Positions 17,980-27,034 of a stretch of DNA of 57,193 nucleotides are shown here, in pieces. A program made the translations under genes and the position numbers. Within the stretch, counting starts at the first letter, position 1. Every line of letters starts with the position of its first letter. The notes under the pieces are model-generated. The model made no database searches and had not been told where the DNA came from. It saw only the letters and a list, made by a program, of their open reading frames with translations. Origin of the DNA: JBNKLG01 sp050292235 (GTDB lineage Bacteria; Pseudomonadota; Gammaproteobacteria; Chromatiales; Chromatiaceae); the NCBI GenBank assembly GCA_050292235.1, contig JBNKLG010000007.1, positions 1-57,193 on the forward strand, in the 5' to 3' direction.

Positions 17980-18791
17980 AACCCATCCTCTAAACAACCA
18001 CTTACACTAGCCCCTTGCAAAACAATCTTATGCGCCATCACCCAGACCCCAGCCCCCATTGGAACCCTCCCCCAATGCCCCATCCAAGAGAAGATATTCA
18101 AAAAAGGGAATAGTGCTGCATAGACAATACGATTCCGTTCCTCTGCTCGAGTTATCCAGTATGAGATATTGTTCGTTATATTCTCCAGGAAACCATAACT
18201 AAACCCAGTCTTTTCTACTACAAACCCGGCCTTTGCTACCCGTTCCACAATCTCTGCCTGATGATATCCAGGCCGCACGTGGCCAGGCACATCGAAATTT
18301 ACCACCCACCTCAGCAAGGGCCAGCGACGATAATAATGGGGAACGTGCAAAATCAAACTGCCTCCTGGTTTCAAACTGGTGTAAAACCGGTCAAGAACAG
18401 ACTGGTCATCCTCAATGTGCTCCAGGTTATCTACCGACACAATGAGGTCGTATTTGTTTTCCACACGCAGCTCAGTCAGATCTTTGACTAAGAAGTAACA
18501 ATTATTTATGCCTACCGCTTGAGAAATTTCCTGATTCCGACGCTGGTTCCCTGACTCAATATCCAAGGCATCGACTTGAGCATTGGGATACCTCACCGCC
18601 AAGGCCCGACTGATCACACCGCGACCACAGCCCGCATCCAATACCTGTTCAGCTATTGCTGGAAGCAACTTTTGGATGCGACGCCAACGAATGCGTAACC
18701 CCAAAATAGGCACGCCGAAAATGCGACAATAGAGACGCTCAGCCCGACCAAGTCGAGAATCATTTGCCAACTCGCTACCAAAAGGACTCAT
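17976..18791 (-). CDS. Class I SAM-dependent methyltransferase
   Basis: 271 residues. The SAM motif V-L-D-A-G-C-G-R-G (about 50-58), D-A-L-D-I-E on strand 2 and V-S-V-D-N-L-E-H-I-E-D (about 107-117) are clear. The C-terminal extension has a hydrophobic patch (about 215-235) that could peripherally bind membrane. It leads the minus-strand operon; its stop overlaps the GT4 start by four bases. The divergent 155-bp gap to pilB must hold promoters for both directions. Likely modifies a glycan sugar or lipid carrier. Confidence 0.78.
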   Translation of the reverse strand: MSPFGSELANDSRLGRAERLYCRIFGVPILGLRIRWRRIQKLLPAIAEQVLDAGCGRGVISRALAVRYPNAQVDALDIESGNQRRNQEISQAVGINNCYFLVKDLTELRVENKYDLIVSVDNLEHIEDDQSVLDRFYTSLKPGGSLILHVPHYYRRWPLLRWVVNFDVPGHVRPGYHQAEIVERVAKAGFVVEKTGFSYGFLENITNNISYWITRAEERNRIVYAALFPFLNIFSWMGHWGRVPMGAGVWVMAHKIVLQGASVSGCLEDGL

Positions 18792-18946
18792 GTTTCGCTC
18801 ACAACCTTCCCCACCACACCTCTCAGAACATCGAGATGATTCCCAAAGTCCACTATAGCATCGTCATGACCAGGAGAGATGCTACCGTGTATTTTTCTCT
18901 GTACTTGGTTATACTTGCCAGAAGTTTCTCTAGCCAAGGGTAAGGA

Positions 18947-20659
18947 ATGGCACAACCCCCGCAAACCGCACAGCTCACGGGCTTGGCCCGGCGTCTGATT
19001 CAAGAAGGTGTTCTCGAGGAGAACATTGCCAAAGAAGCCCTTACCAACGCCAAAAAGCAACAGACGCCATTTGTCGCCTATCTGGTTGAGCACAAGCACG
19101 CCGAAAGCACTCGGATTGCTCTCATTGCCTCTGCCGAATACGGGGTACCCTTACTGGACTTAAATGCCTTGGATATCAAGGCGCTTCCGATCAAACTGGT
19201 TGAAGAAAAGCTAATTCGCAAGCATCACACCCTTCCCATCCACAAAAGGGGAAAGAAGCTTTTTCTGGCGGTCTCTGACCCCACTGAACACCAGGCCTTA
19301 TCCGAAATTCAATTCCATACCGGGCTCTCCAGCGAACCCATTCTGGTAGAGGAAGACAAGCTGGCAGCCGCCATAGAAAGCGGACTTAGCGCCAACGAAA
19401 CCTCCATGGATGAGATGCTGGATGAGGACTTTGACAATCTGGAATTTGGCGGACTGGATGCCCAGGATGATGGCAGCATGGATGATGCCGCTGTTGACGA
19501 AGCGCCTGTCGTCCGTTTCGTCAATAAAATCCTAGTGGACGCCATCAATCAGGGTGTCTCTGACATCCATTTTGAACCCTACGAAAAAAAATACCGGGTG
19601 CGGTATCGGGGGGACGGCATGTTGCGGGAAGTTGCCTCGCCACCAACCGCCATTGCCTCACGCGTCACCTCTCGTATTAAGGTCATGTCCCGGATGAACA
19701 TCGCTGAGCGGCGCATTCCCCAGGATGGTCGTATCAAGCTGGCCTTATCCAAAACACGCTCCATCGATTTTCGTGTCAACACCTGTCCTACCGTATACGG
19801 TGAGAAAATCGTCATGCGTATCCTGGATCCCACCAGCGCCGATCTTGGGGTCGATGTGCTGGGCTTTGAGGAGAAACAAAAGGCCGATCTGCTCACCGCC
19901 ATCTATAAGCCCTTTGGCATGATTCTGGTAACCGGCCCGACCGGCAGCGGCAAGACTGTCTCCCTCTACACCTGCCTGAACATATTGAACGAACCCACGG
20001 TCAATATCTCTACCGCTGAGGATCCGGTTGAAATCCAGGTCATGGGCATCAACCAGGTTAACGTCAATCCGGCTCAGGGATTAACCTTCGCCAGTGCCCT
20101 GCGTGCCTTTCTTCGCCAGGACCCAGACATTGTCATGGTGGGTGAGATCCGGGATCTGGAAACCGCTGAAATCGCCGTCAAAGCTGCCCAGACAGGCCAT
20201 TTGGTTTTATCGACTCTGCATACCAATGATGCGCCTCAAACCCTGACCCGCTTGGCTAATATGGGGATACCGCCTTACAACATTGCTGGTTCCGTACAGA
20301 TCATCATGGCCCAGCGCCTGGCGCGCCGTTTATGTCCGCACTGCAAAGAGGCCACTGAGATCCCCAAAGAGGCCTTGCTGAAGGAAGGTTTCTTGGCAGA
20401 GGAGATCCCTGACCTCAAAATATTCAAACCAGTCGGCTGTGATAAGTGCAGTGGTGGCTACAAAGGCCGAGTCGGCATTTACCAAGTCATGCCCATTTCC
20501 CCTGAAATGGAGCGTATTATCATGTCTCAAGGCAATTCCCTGGAGCTGGCCGAACAGGCAAAAAAAGAAGGCATCAACGACTTGCGTGCCTCCGGCCTCA
20601 ATAAGGTACGCATGGGCGTTACCAGCCTTGATGAAATCAACCGTGTGACCAAGGACTAA
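18947..20659 (+). CDS. pilB: Type IV pilus extension ATPase PilB
   Basis: 570 residues, a usual length. The N-terminal GspE-II/MshEN region (about 10-140) is joined by an acidic linker (about 150-185) to the RecA-like motor. Walker A G-P-T-G-S-G-K-T is at 330-337; Asp box, Walker B (I-V-M-V-G-E-I-R) and His box (L-S-T-L-H-T-N-D) follow. A zinc tetracysteine (C-P-H-C and C-D-K-C) sits near 464-502. It powers pilin polymerisation at the inner-membrane platform PilC. First of pilB-pilC-pilD; AAGGG precedes the ATG. Confidence 0.96.
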   Translation: MAQPPQTAQLTGLARRLIQEGVLEENIAKEALTNAKKQQTPFVAYLVEHKHAESTRIALIASAEYGVPLLDLNALDIKALPIKLVEEKLIRKHHTLPIHKRGKKLFLAVSDPTEHQALSEIQFHTGLSSEPILVEEDKLAAAIESGLSANETSMDEMLDEDFDNLEFGGLDAQDDGSMDDAAVDEAPVVRFVNKILVDAINQGVSDIHFEPYEKKYRVRYRGDGMLREVASPPTAIASRVTSRIKVMSRMNIAERRIPQDGRIKLALSKTRSIDFRVNTCPTVYGEKIVMRILDPTSADLGVDVLGFEEKQKADLLTAIYKPFGMILVTGPTGSGKTVSLYTCLNILNEPTVNISTAEDPVEIQVMGINQVNVNPAQGLTFASALRAFLRQDPDIVMVGEIRDLETAEIAVKAAQTGHLVLSTLHTNDAPQTLTRLANMGIPPYNIAGSVQIIMAQRLARRLCPHCKEATEIPKEALLKEGFLAEEIPDLKIFKPVGCDKCSGGYKGRVGIYQVMPISPEMERIIMSQGNSLELAEQAKKEGINDLRASGLNKVRMGVTSLDEINRVTKD

Positions 20660-20664
20660 GTATC

Positions 20665-21933
20665 ATGGCATTAGCAACCGCCCAAGCAAGAAAGAAGGCA
20701 ACAGCAAAATCAAAAAGACCCGCCAAAGCAGAAAGTGCAGATGTTTTTGCCTGGGAAGGCACTGACCGACGAGGTCAGCGGGTTAAGGGGGAAAGCCGGG
20801 CCTCAAACCAAAATATCGTCAGGGCTGAGTTGCGCAAACAAGGCGTCACCCCTGTAAAGATCAAGAAAAAGCCCAAGCCCCTTTTTGGTGGCTCCAAGAA
20901 AATCACCCCCAAAGATATCGCCGTATTCAGCCGCCAGATGGCTACCATGATGGCCGCCGGTGTTCCCCTGGTTCAGTCCTTTGACATCGTTGGCCGTGGT
21001 CACAGTAATCCGGCCATGCAAAATCTCATTCTGAGCATTAAGGCAGACATTGAAGGAGGTACCTCCTTAGCTGGCGCCCTAGAGAAACACCCACTCTATT
21101 TCGACAGCCTCTATGTCAACCTGGTGACCGCCGGTGAACACGCTGGTATTCTGGAAACTCTGCTGGACAAGATTGCCACCTATAAGGAAAAAATCGAGTC
21201 TATCAAAGGGAAGATCAAAAAAGCGCTGTTCTATCCTGCTGCCGTACTCATTGTGGCCTTGATCGTTACCACCATTATCCTGCTCTTCGTTATCCCCCAA
21301 TTCCAGGCCTTGTTTGCCAATTTTGGTGCTGACCTCCCCGCCCTTACCATGATGGTAATCAATCTTTCTGAATTCCTGCAGGAGTGGTGGTGGGCTGTCT
21401 TTGGCGGCTTGGCAGCCGGCATATGGGCCTTACTGGCCTACCACAAGCGCTCCAAATCCTTCCAGCGTGCTGTTGACCGCATGATGTTGCGCATTCCCAT
21501 CATTGGCCCGATCCTGGAGAAATCCGCCTTGGCCCGCTTTGCCCGTACCCTCTCCACCATGTTTGCTGCAGGGGTTCCCCTGGTAGAAGCCTTGGATTCG
21601 GTCGCTGGTGCTACGGGCAATATCGTCTACTCTGATGCCGTCAAGAAGATCCGCGAAGACATTGCCACGGGCCAATCGCTGCAACTTTCCATGAAACAAT
21701 TCAGCATCTTCCCCAACATGACCATCCAGATGGTGGCCATCGGTGAAGAATCGGGTGCTCTGGATACCATGTTGGGCAAGGTCGCCGATTTCTATGAGGA
21801 AGAGGTCGACAATGCGGTGGATTCCCTCAGCAGTTTGATGGAGCCCCTCATCATGGTGGTTCTGGGTGGCATGATTGGTACTTTGATCGTTGCCATGTAC
21901 CTGCCCATCTTCAAGATGGCGGCGGTCGTATAA
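20665..21933 (+). CDS. pilC: Type IV pilus inner-membrane platform protein PilC
   Basis: 422 residues with two T2SSF domains. A basic N-terminal stretch (K/R-rich, 9-22) precedes W-x-G-x-D-R-x-G. F-S-R-Q-M-A-T-M-M-A-A-G-V-P-L (about 90-104) and its second copy F-A-R-T-L-S-T-M-F-A-A-G-V-P-L (about 292-306) mark the tandem domains; three hydrophobic helices lie around 190-215, 232-255 and 390-412. It anchors the pilus base and couples PilB/PilT to pilin insertion. It begins 5 bp after pilB and is co-transcribed. Confidence 0.96.
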   Translation: MALATAQARKKATAKSKRPAKAESADVFAWEGTDRRGQRVKGESRASNQNIVRAELRKQGVTPVKIKKKPKPLFGGSKKITPKDIAVFSRQMATMMAAGVPLVQSFDIVGRGHSNPAMQNLILSIKADIEGGTSLAGALEKHPLYFDSLYVNLVTAGEHAGILETLLDKIATYKEKIESIKGKIKKALFYPAAVLIVALIVTTIILLFVIPQFQALFANFGADLPALTMMVINLSEFLQEWWWAVFGGLAAGIWALLAYHKRSKSFQRAVDRMMLRIPIIGPILEKSALARFARTLSTMFAAGVPLVEALDSVAGATGNIVYSDAVKKIREDIATGQSLQLSMKQFSIFPNMTIQMVAIGEESGALDTMLGKVADFYEEEVDNAVDSLSSLMEPLIMVVLGGMIGTLIVAMYLPIFKMAAVV

Positions 21934-21948
21934 GGCATTGCCCGTATT

Positions 21949-22821
21949 GTGACTGACCTATTTGCTGAGGCCCCGGCACTTGTGTACGGGGCCACCCTAT
22001 TACTGGGGCTGATCCTGGGTAGCTTTTTGAATGTGGTCATCCACCGCCTGCCCTTGATGTTGCAAAAGGAGTGGCGGGGCCAATGCCGGGAGCTGCTCGA
22101 GTTACCCTCCGATGAGGTGGAGGCTGAGAAGACCTTTAATTTGCTGCTCCCCCCCTCCAGCTGCCCACAGTGTGGTCACCTGATCCATTGGTGGGAGAAC
22201 CTCCCCCTCATCAGCTACCTCTTTTTGCGGGGCAAATGTAGTAACTGCCAAGCCCCTATCGGCATGCAATATCCGCTGGTAGAGGCCTTGTCAGGACTAC
22301 TTTCGGTCATTATTGTCTGGAAAATGGGGGCCAGCTACCAGGCACTGGCACTGATGGTATTGACCTGGGCTTTCATCGCCCTATCCGTGATTGATATCCG
22401 CCATCAGCTGTTGCCGGACAATATCACCCAGCCTTTGCTGTGGTTGGGCATACTCATTGCCATCCCCGCTCTTTTCATCCCTTTGGAACAGGCAGTGATC
22501 GGCGCCACAGTGGGCTACCTCTCATTATGGAGCTTCTACTGGATTTTCCGCCTGGTCACCCGAAAAGAGGGCATGGGCCACGGAGACTTCAAATTGCTGG
22601 CGGTGATCGGTGCCTGGATGGGGTGGAAATCTGCCGTTCTGACCATCTTCCTCTCTTCTGTTGTGGGGGCAGTGATTGGCATTGGTATGATTGCCTTCCT
22701 AAAACATGACAAACGCATCCCCATCCCCTTTGGCCCCTACCTGGCCATTGCTGGCTGGATCAGTATGCTTTGGGGCGATCAGCTGATTGGTGGCTATTTC
22801 CGCGCCATTGGCTTGAACTGA
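21949..22821 (+). CDS. pilD: Prepilin peptidase/N-methyltransferase PilD
   Basis: 290 residues from a GTG start. The membrane protein has the zinc tetracysteine loop C-P-Q-C (about 65-68) and C-S-N-C (about 90-93), typical of bifunctional enzymes, and the two catalytic aspartates in V-I-D-I-R-H (near 146) and G-H-G-D-F-K (near 212). It removes the MKKQSG-type leader of PilA and minor pilins and methylates the new N-terminal Phe; it also serves type II secretion pseudopilins. 15 bp separate it from pilC and 6 bp from coaE. Confidence 0.95.
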   Translation: MTDLFAEAPALVYGATLLLGLILGSFLNVVIHRLPLMLQKEWRGQCRELLELPSDEVEAEKTFNLLLPPSSCPQCGHLIHWWENLPLISYLFLRGKCSNCQAPIGMQYPLVEALSGLLSVIIVWKMGASYQALALMVLTWAFIALSVIDIRHQLLPDNITQPLLWLGILIAIPALFIPLEQAVIGATVGYLSLWSFYWIFRLVTRKEGMGHGDFKLLAVIGAWMGWKSAVLTIFLSSVVGAVIGIGMIAFLKHDKRIPIPFGPYLAIAGWISMLWGDQLIGGYFRAIGLN

Positions 22822-22827
22822 CACGCC

Positions 22828-23457
22828 ATGCGGCTAGCCCTGACCGGTGGTGTAGCCAGTGGCAAATCCACGGTTTGCGCCATCTTTTCCCAGCTTGGTA
22901 TACCTATAATCGATACCGATCAACTGGCCCGGGAACTGGTGGCACCTCATAGCCCAGGGCTCCTGGGCATCGTGAAGCACTTCGGCACTGAGGTTCTACA
23001 GCCAGATGGTCAGCTTGACCGCAAAAAACTCAGAAATATCATGCTTGCCGATACAGCCCAGCGCCAGACCTTAGAATCCATACTCCACCCCATGATTCGA
23101 GAGACCATGCTGTCTCAAGCCAGGGGTTTGGAGACCCAATACCCCTACCTGATATTCGCCATTCCCTTACTGGTGGAGACCCATCAGCAAATTCTTGCAG
23201 ACCGGGTATTGGTAATCGATTGCCCTGAAAGTATCCAGATACAGCGCTTAGTGAAAAGAGATGCCTGCACCCAAACCCAGGCCAAACAATTGCTGGCAGC
23301 CCAAACCGGTCGAGCCCAACGGTTGGCTATCGCCAATGATGTCTTACGCAACGAAACCCCGGATGATCTGGCCCAATTGCCTCAACGAATTGCCCTTTTA
23401 CATCGCCGTTATCTGACATTGGCTGAACAGGGTTTTACATCCAGGGCAAACCTATAG
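22828..23457 (+). CDS. coaE: Dephospho-CoA kinase
   Basis: 209 residues. P-loop G-G-V-A-S-G-K-S-T (about 7-15), then D-T-D (about 32-34) and the lid region R-D-A-C-T-Q-T-Q-A (about 147-155) of CoaE. It phosphorylates the 3-prime hydroxyl of dephospho-CoA, the last step of CoA synthesis. It follows pilD by 6 bp, a position conserved in Pseudomonas-type genomes. Confidence 0.94.
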   Translation: MRLALTGGVASGKSTVCAIFSQLGIPIIDTDQLARELVAPHSPGLLGIVKHFGTEVLQPDGQLDRKKLRNIMLADTAQRQTLESILHPMIRETMLSQARGLETQYPYLIFAIPLLVETHQQILADRVLVIDCPESIQIQRLVKRDACTQTQAKQLLAAQTGRAQRLAIANDVLRNETPDDLAQLPQRIALLHRRYLTLAEQGFTSRANL

Positions 23458-23499
23458 AGAATAGGGCGGATATCCTCAACTGGCACGCTGTTGGTTCCT

Positions 23500-24261
23500 A
23501 TGATCCGCTTCGAATACCCTCTGAATGAAAAAAGCCGGGTTCTCTTGCGACTAGAACACGTCTTCTCCCGAATCCTCCACTATTTGCCGTTGGATCATCC
23601 ACGAGACACTCAGGCGTGCATCCAGGCCCTGATCGAGGCCACCAATTTTTTCAGTCGGGCGGACTTCAAGGCCGATCTTCTCAAAGAGATTGATCGTAAC
23701 CTCGGGTTGTTCCGCAAACTCTCCAATCGCCCCAATGTGGATTCAGAACGTCTGCAGGAAACCATCAAAGAGCTGGAGCAGAGCCAGAATAATCTCCTGA
23801 CCCATGGCAAACAGATTGGATCCAAACTGCGTGAAGCCGATTTTTTCAAAACCATCATGCAACGTAATGCCATTCCTGGCGGCTCCTGCGTATTTGACAT
23901 CCCCCAGCTCCACCTCTGGCTTAACCTGCCTTTTGAAACCCGCGAGCAAACACTTCGCTCCTGGTTTGAAGAGTTCCGCCCCGTTCACGAAACAGTCAAC
24001 CAGTTGCTCTCCATCTACCGCGGCAGCTACCAGATGAGCGAACAAGTCGCCCGAAACAGCCATTTTCAGCTGAGCCTTGACTCTGCCCAGTTCTCTCAAT
24101 TGGTATTGGTGGAGCTGGACGAATCAGCACATTTTTTTCCTGAACTCAGTGGCAACAAACACCGCTTCAGCATTCGTTTCCGCCACCTTGATCCCACATC
24201 ACTGGGTATCGACAATAATGTGAGTGAAATCAGTTTCCAGCTTGGACTTTCGGTGATATGA
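23500..24261 (+). CDS. zapD: Cell division protein ZapD
   Basis: 253 residues. The opening F-E-Y-P-L-N-E-K-S-R and the R-L-E-H-V-F that follows are the family signature (DUF1342). ZapD is a soluble, mainly helical protein that binds the FtsZ C-terminus and cross-links FtsZ filaments at midcell. ATG 23500 is preferred over the in-frame TTG at 23491 because it aligns with the family start. The stop overlaps yacG by four bases (ATGA). Confidence 0.92.
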   Translation: MIRFEYPLNEKSRVLLRLEHVFSRILHYLPLDHPRDTQACIQALIEATNFFSRADFKADLLKEIDRNLGLFRKLSNRPNVDSERLQETIKELEQSQNNLLTHGKQIGSKLREADFFKTIMQRNAIPGGSCVFDIPQLHLWLNLPFETREQTLRSWFEEFRPVHETVNQLLSIYRGSYQMSEQVARNSHFQLSLDSAQFSQLVLVELDESAHFFPELSGNKHRFSIRFRHLDPTSLGIDNNVSEISFQLGLSVI

Positions 24262-24452
24262 AAACAGTCCCCTGCCCCCACTGCGGCCAACCGGTTCCCT
24301 GGTCCCCCGCCTCCCCCTGGCGCCCTTTTTGCAGTGAACGCTGCAAACTGATCGATTTGGGCGAATGGCTGGAGGAGGGTTATCGCATACCCAGCCAGGA
24401 GGATGAATCTGCCGATGAATCGCTGTTTGAGTTGAGCCATTCGGCTCATTGA
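24258..24452 (+). CDS. yacG: DNA gyrase inhibitor YacG
   Basis: 64 residues. Four zinc ligands, C-P-H-C (6-9) and C-S-E-R-C (25-29), followed by K-L-I-D-L-G-E-W-L, define the family. In E. coli YacG binds GyrB and inhibits gyrase. Start overlaps the zapD stop. The end converges with the next minus-strand gene, overlapping by seven bases. Confidence 0.92.
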   Translation: MKTVPCPHCGQPVPWSPASPWRPFCSERCKLIDLGEWLEEGYRIPSQEDESADESLFELSHSAH

Positions 24453-24898
24453 AAAGGCAGATCTGCCACCAGCCATTGGGCCTGCTGGTGATAACTGATC
24501 CGCAGGCTTTTTACCCGTTGCTGTCGCGCCAGGTTGAGTGACCAGCTCTTTTTCCCGTCTGATACCAATGGCTGCGCACGCCCAAGCGGTTGTCCCCGGG
24601 CATCCAACCAGACTGCCTCACCCACGCCACCCAGATTCAGGGTTTTCACCACCAGGCGAAAATCCCGGTCCTGGGGATAGAGCCGGGCCACCAGGGCCAA
24701 ATCCCCCCCTAAAGCCGCACAAGGCTTTTCTAATGGACGACAATCTGTCTCCGGGCGCAGGAGCTTCACCTGATCCAGTGGAGGCTGTTCTTTATTCTTG
24801 GGGTTGAACTTACCGACAAAGCCAAAGCTCAGCACCAAGCCAGCACCGATGATAATGTAGAACACCCAGATCCAATGTAGGCGCCCCTGACTCACCAC
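24446..24898 (-). CDS. Uncharacterised single-pass membrane protein
   Basis: 150 residues: a short N-terminal tail, one membrane helix (about 10-28) and a roughly 120-residue domain probably in the periplasm. Two cysteines (near 53 and 60, C-R-P-L-E-K-P-C) could form a disulfide. The gene overlaps the stop of the Nudix-ThiE fusion by seven bases, so it is co-translated with it. Similar small proteins occupy this position in other gammaproteobacteria; I do not know a function. Confidence 0.7.
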   Translation of the reverse strand: MVSQGRLHWIWVFYIIIGAGLVLSFGFVGKFNPKNKEQPPLDQVKLLRPETDCRPLEKPCAALGGDLALVARLYPQDRDFRLVVKTLNLGGVGEAVWLDARGQPLGRAQPLVSDGKKSWSLNLARQQRVKSLRISYHQQAQWLVADLPFQ

Positions 24899-25809
24899 AG
24901 GCCTCGGATAGCAGCAATGCCCTGACCACCGTGGGCCCAGACCTCTTCTGGAGAAATCCCGCCCATACCACCCAGGGCATAGACCGGCAGAGCCGCCTGA
25001 TCCACCAGTTCAGTGAAACCAGACCAACCCAGGGGGGTAGCCTCTGGGTGAGAGGTGGTTGGCAGCACTGGCGACAGCACGGCGAAATCCAGCCCCAGAC
25101 TGCTGGCATGAATCAGTTGCTGGGCATCATGGCAAGAAGCGGCGGCCCAGACCCGCTCCGGGCGTTGCTTCAGTTCCATGAGATCAGCAGAGGTGAGGTG
25201 CAGACCCAGCTGGGGAAAATCATCCCCATCAGACAATAATCGACTGTTCAGCAATAGAGTGGCGCCATAAGCGGTTGCCATTTCCGTAGCGGCTCTGATC
25301 TGGTCTGCGCTGATGGCCCCGGCAAAAGGGCGAATCTGAATCAATCGAATCCCCCGCTCCAATGCCGCCTTAAAACGGGGTAAGAAAGAAGCCTGGGTTG
25401 CATCACCCGTAATGAGGTACTGCTCAGGGAGCATCATGGCCCGGACAATGGGACCATCGGCCGGTGGCAAGGGGTAGCGATCTATCTGATCCAGCGTCAC
25501 CCAGGCAATGGACTGGCCCTCCCGGCCTTGGGGTTCGCCCTGCCAACAGGTGACCCGCTCCACCAGAAGCTGAACCTCTTTCTCTGGATAGCGATGTCGA
25601 ATGCGGATCAAAGGCCGATGACCGAGTACCACCAGCCCCAGCTCTTCCTGAATCTCCCGACACAGTGCCTGCGACAGGGTTTCTCCAGGCTCCAGTTTGC
25701 CACCGGGAAACTCCCAAAGACCGCCCAAGTGCACCTCTGCGGGGCGACGCGACAAGAGTACCCGTCCCATGCCATCCTCAATGACAGCGACAGCCACCTG
25801 GATTACCAT
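24892..25809 (-). CDS. Nudix hydrolase-ThiE-like fusion (MutT/TMP synthase-like)
   Basis: 305 residues. The N-terminal half is a MutT-type Nudix domain with the complete box G-x5-E-x7-R-E-I-x-E-E-L-G (about 37-59). The C-terminal half (about 130-305) is a TIM-barrel ThiE/TenI-like domain ending G-G-M-G-G-I-S-P-E. The pairing occurs as a known fusion family in gammaproteobacteria. The Nudix part may remove oxidised nucleotides or thiamine by-products; the ThiE-like part may lack full synthase activity. The frame runs upstream into argJ, but ATG 25809 has GGAG in front and lies 13 bp after the argJ stop. Confidence 0.85.
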   Translation of the reverse strand: MVIQVAVAVIEDGMGRVLLSRRPAEVHLGGLWEFPGGKLEPGETLSQALCREIQEELGLVVLGHRPLIRIRHRYPEKEVQLLVERVTCWQGEPQGREGQSIAWVTLDQIDRYPLPPADGPIVRAMMLPEQYLITGDATQASFLPRFKAALERGIRLIQIRPFAGAISADQIRAATEMATAYGATLLLNSRLLSDGDDFPQLGLHLTSADLMELKQRPERVWAAASCHDAQQLIHASSLGLDFAVLSPVLPTTSHPEATPLGWSGFTELVDQAALPVYALGGMGGISPEEVWAHGGQGIAAIRGLW

Positions 25810-25822
25810 GTCGGCTCCGGCC

Positions 25823-27034
25823 TCAGCTGCGATATTCTGCGTTGATTTTGACGTAATCGTAAGAGAGGTCACAGGTCAGCACCTGGGCTGCCGCCTCGCC
25901 CCGACCCAAAAACACCCGAATACTGAAAGCGGATTGCGCCATGACCGCTGCACCGGCAGACTCACGATAGCCGGAATCCCGACCTCCCGCGCTGACAATA
26001 CGCACATCATCCAGATCAATGCGCACCTGCTCGATATCCAGATCCTTCAGTCCAGCCCTGCCCACAGCGGCCAGAATGCGGCCCCAGTTAGGATCTGAGG
26101 CGAAGAGTGCCGTCTTGACCAGAGGCGAGTGAGCGATGGTAAAGGCAACCTGACGGGCCTCGGCCACATCCATGGCCTCACTGACCCCGATGGTCACCAG
26201 CTTAGTGGCGCCCTCTCCATCCAACACGATGGCTCGGGCCAGCTCCTGACACAATGATTCCAAGGCGTTAAAGAAGGCCTGTCCGACCTCGTTCTCAAGA
26301 TCGGTTACGGCTACCCCGGAAGCGCCCGTGGCCGCCAACACGCAGGCATCATTGGTCGAGGTGTCTCCATCCACGCTAATGGCATTGAAGGAGATATCAA
26401 CCGCACGCTGCAAACAGACCTGCAACAGCTCGGATGATATCTCGGCATCGGTGGCCACATAAGCCAGCATAGTGGCCATATCCGGATGGATCATGCCCGA
26501 GCCCTTGGCCATGCCGGTCAGGCGAACCTGACGACCATCCAGCTCAAGGGTACGACTGGCCAGCTTGGGACAGGTATCGGTCGTCATGATGGCGGCAGCC
26601 GCCCGTGACCAGCCCTGACTATCCAGCCCGGCCGCCAAACTGGGCAGCGTTCTGGCGAAGGGTTCGATGGGCAGATCTTCACCAATCACACCAGTGGAAA
26701 AGGGCAATACCTCTTCTAGCGCACAACTGCAGGCCTCAGCCACTAGACGGCAGGTCTCACGAGCCACGACCAAACCATGAATGCCGGTCCCGGCATTGGC
26801 ATTGCCGGCGTTAATCAGCCAGTAACGCGGTGTGGCTTTGGTCAGATGTTCCCGCGCCAAGGTAACAGGGGCTGCACAAAAGGCATTGCGGGTGAACACT
26901 GCGGCACAGTGACTGCCCTCTGCCAGCGCCACCAGCACCAGGTCATCCCGTCCCTGATAGCGGATACCTGCTGCGCCAGCCGCCAGTTGTACGCCCTCAA
27001 TATCGAAAATTGAGGACTCACAGGACTGGCTCAT
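25823..27034 (-). CDS. argJ: Bifunctional glutamate N-acetyltransferase/N-acetylglutamate synthase
   Basis: 403 residues. The self-cleavage site and nucleophile Thr lie in K-G-S-G-M-I-x-P-x-M-A-T-M-L-A (about 174-188), and an S-F-N-A-I-S-V-D-G-D-T-S-T-N-D segment follows. ArgJ moves the acetyl group from acetylornithine to glutamate in the cyclic arginine pathway. The start is taken at the ATG that overlaps the secA stop (ATGA, 27031-27034). Confidence 0.95.
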   Translation of the reverse strand: MSQSCESSIFDIEGVQLAAGAAGIRYQGRDDLVLVALAEGSHCAAVFTRNAFCAAPVTLAREHLTKATPRYWLINAGNANAGTGIHGLVVARETCRLVAEACSCALEEVLPFSTGVIGEDLPIEPFARTLPSLAAGLDSQGWSRAAAAIMTTDTCPKLASRTLELDGRQVRLTGMAKGSGMIHPDMATMLAYVATDAEISSELLQVCLQRAVDISFNAISVDGDTSTNDACVLAATGASGVAVTDLENEVGQAFFNALESLCQELARAIVLDGEGATKLVTIGVSEAMDVAEARQVAFTIAHSPLVKTALFASDPNWGRILAAVGRAGLKDLDIEQVRIDLDDVRIVSAGGRDSGYRESAGAAVMAQSAFSIRVFLGRGEAAAQVLTCDLSYDYVKINAEYRS

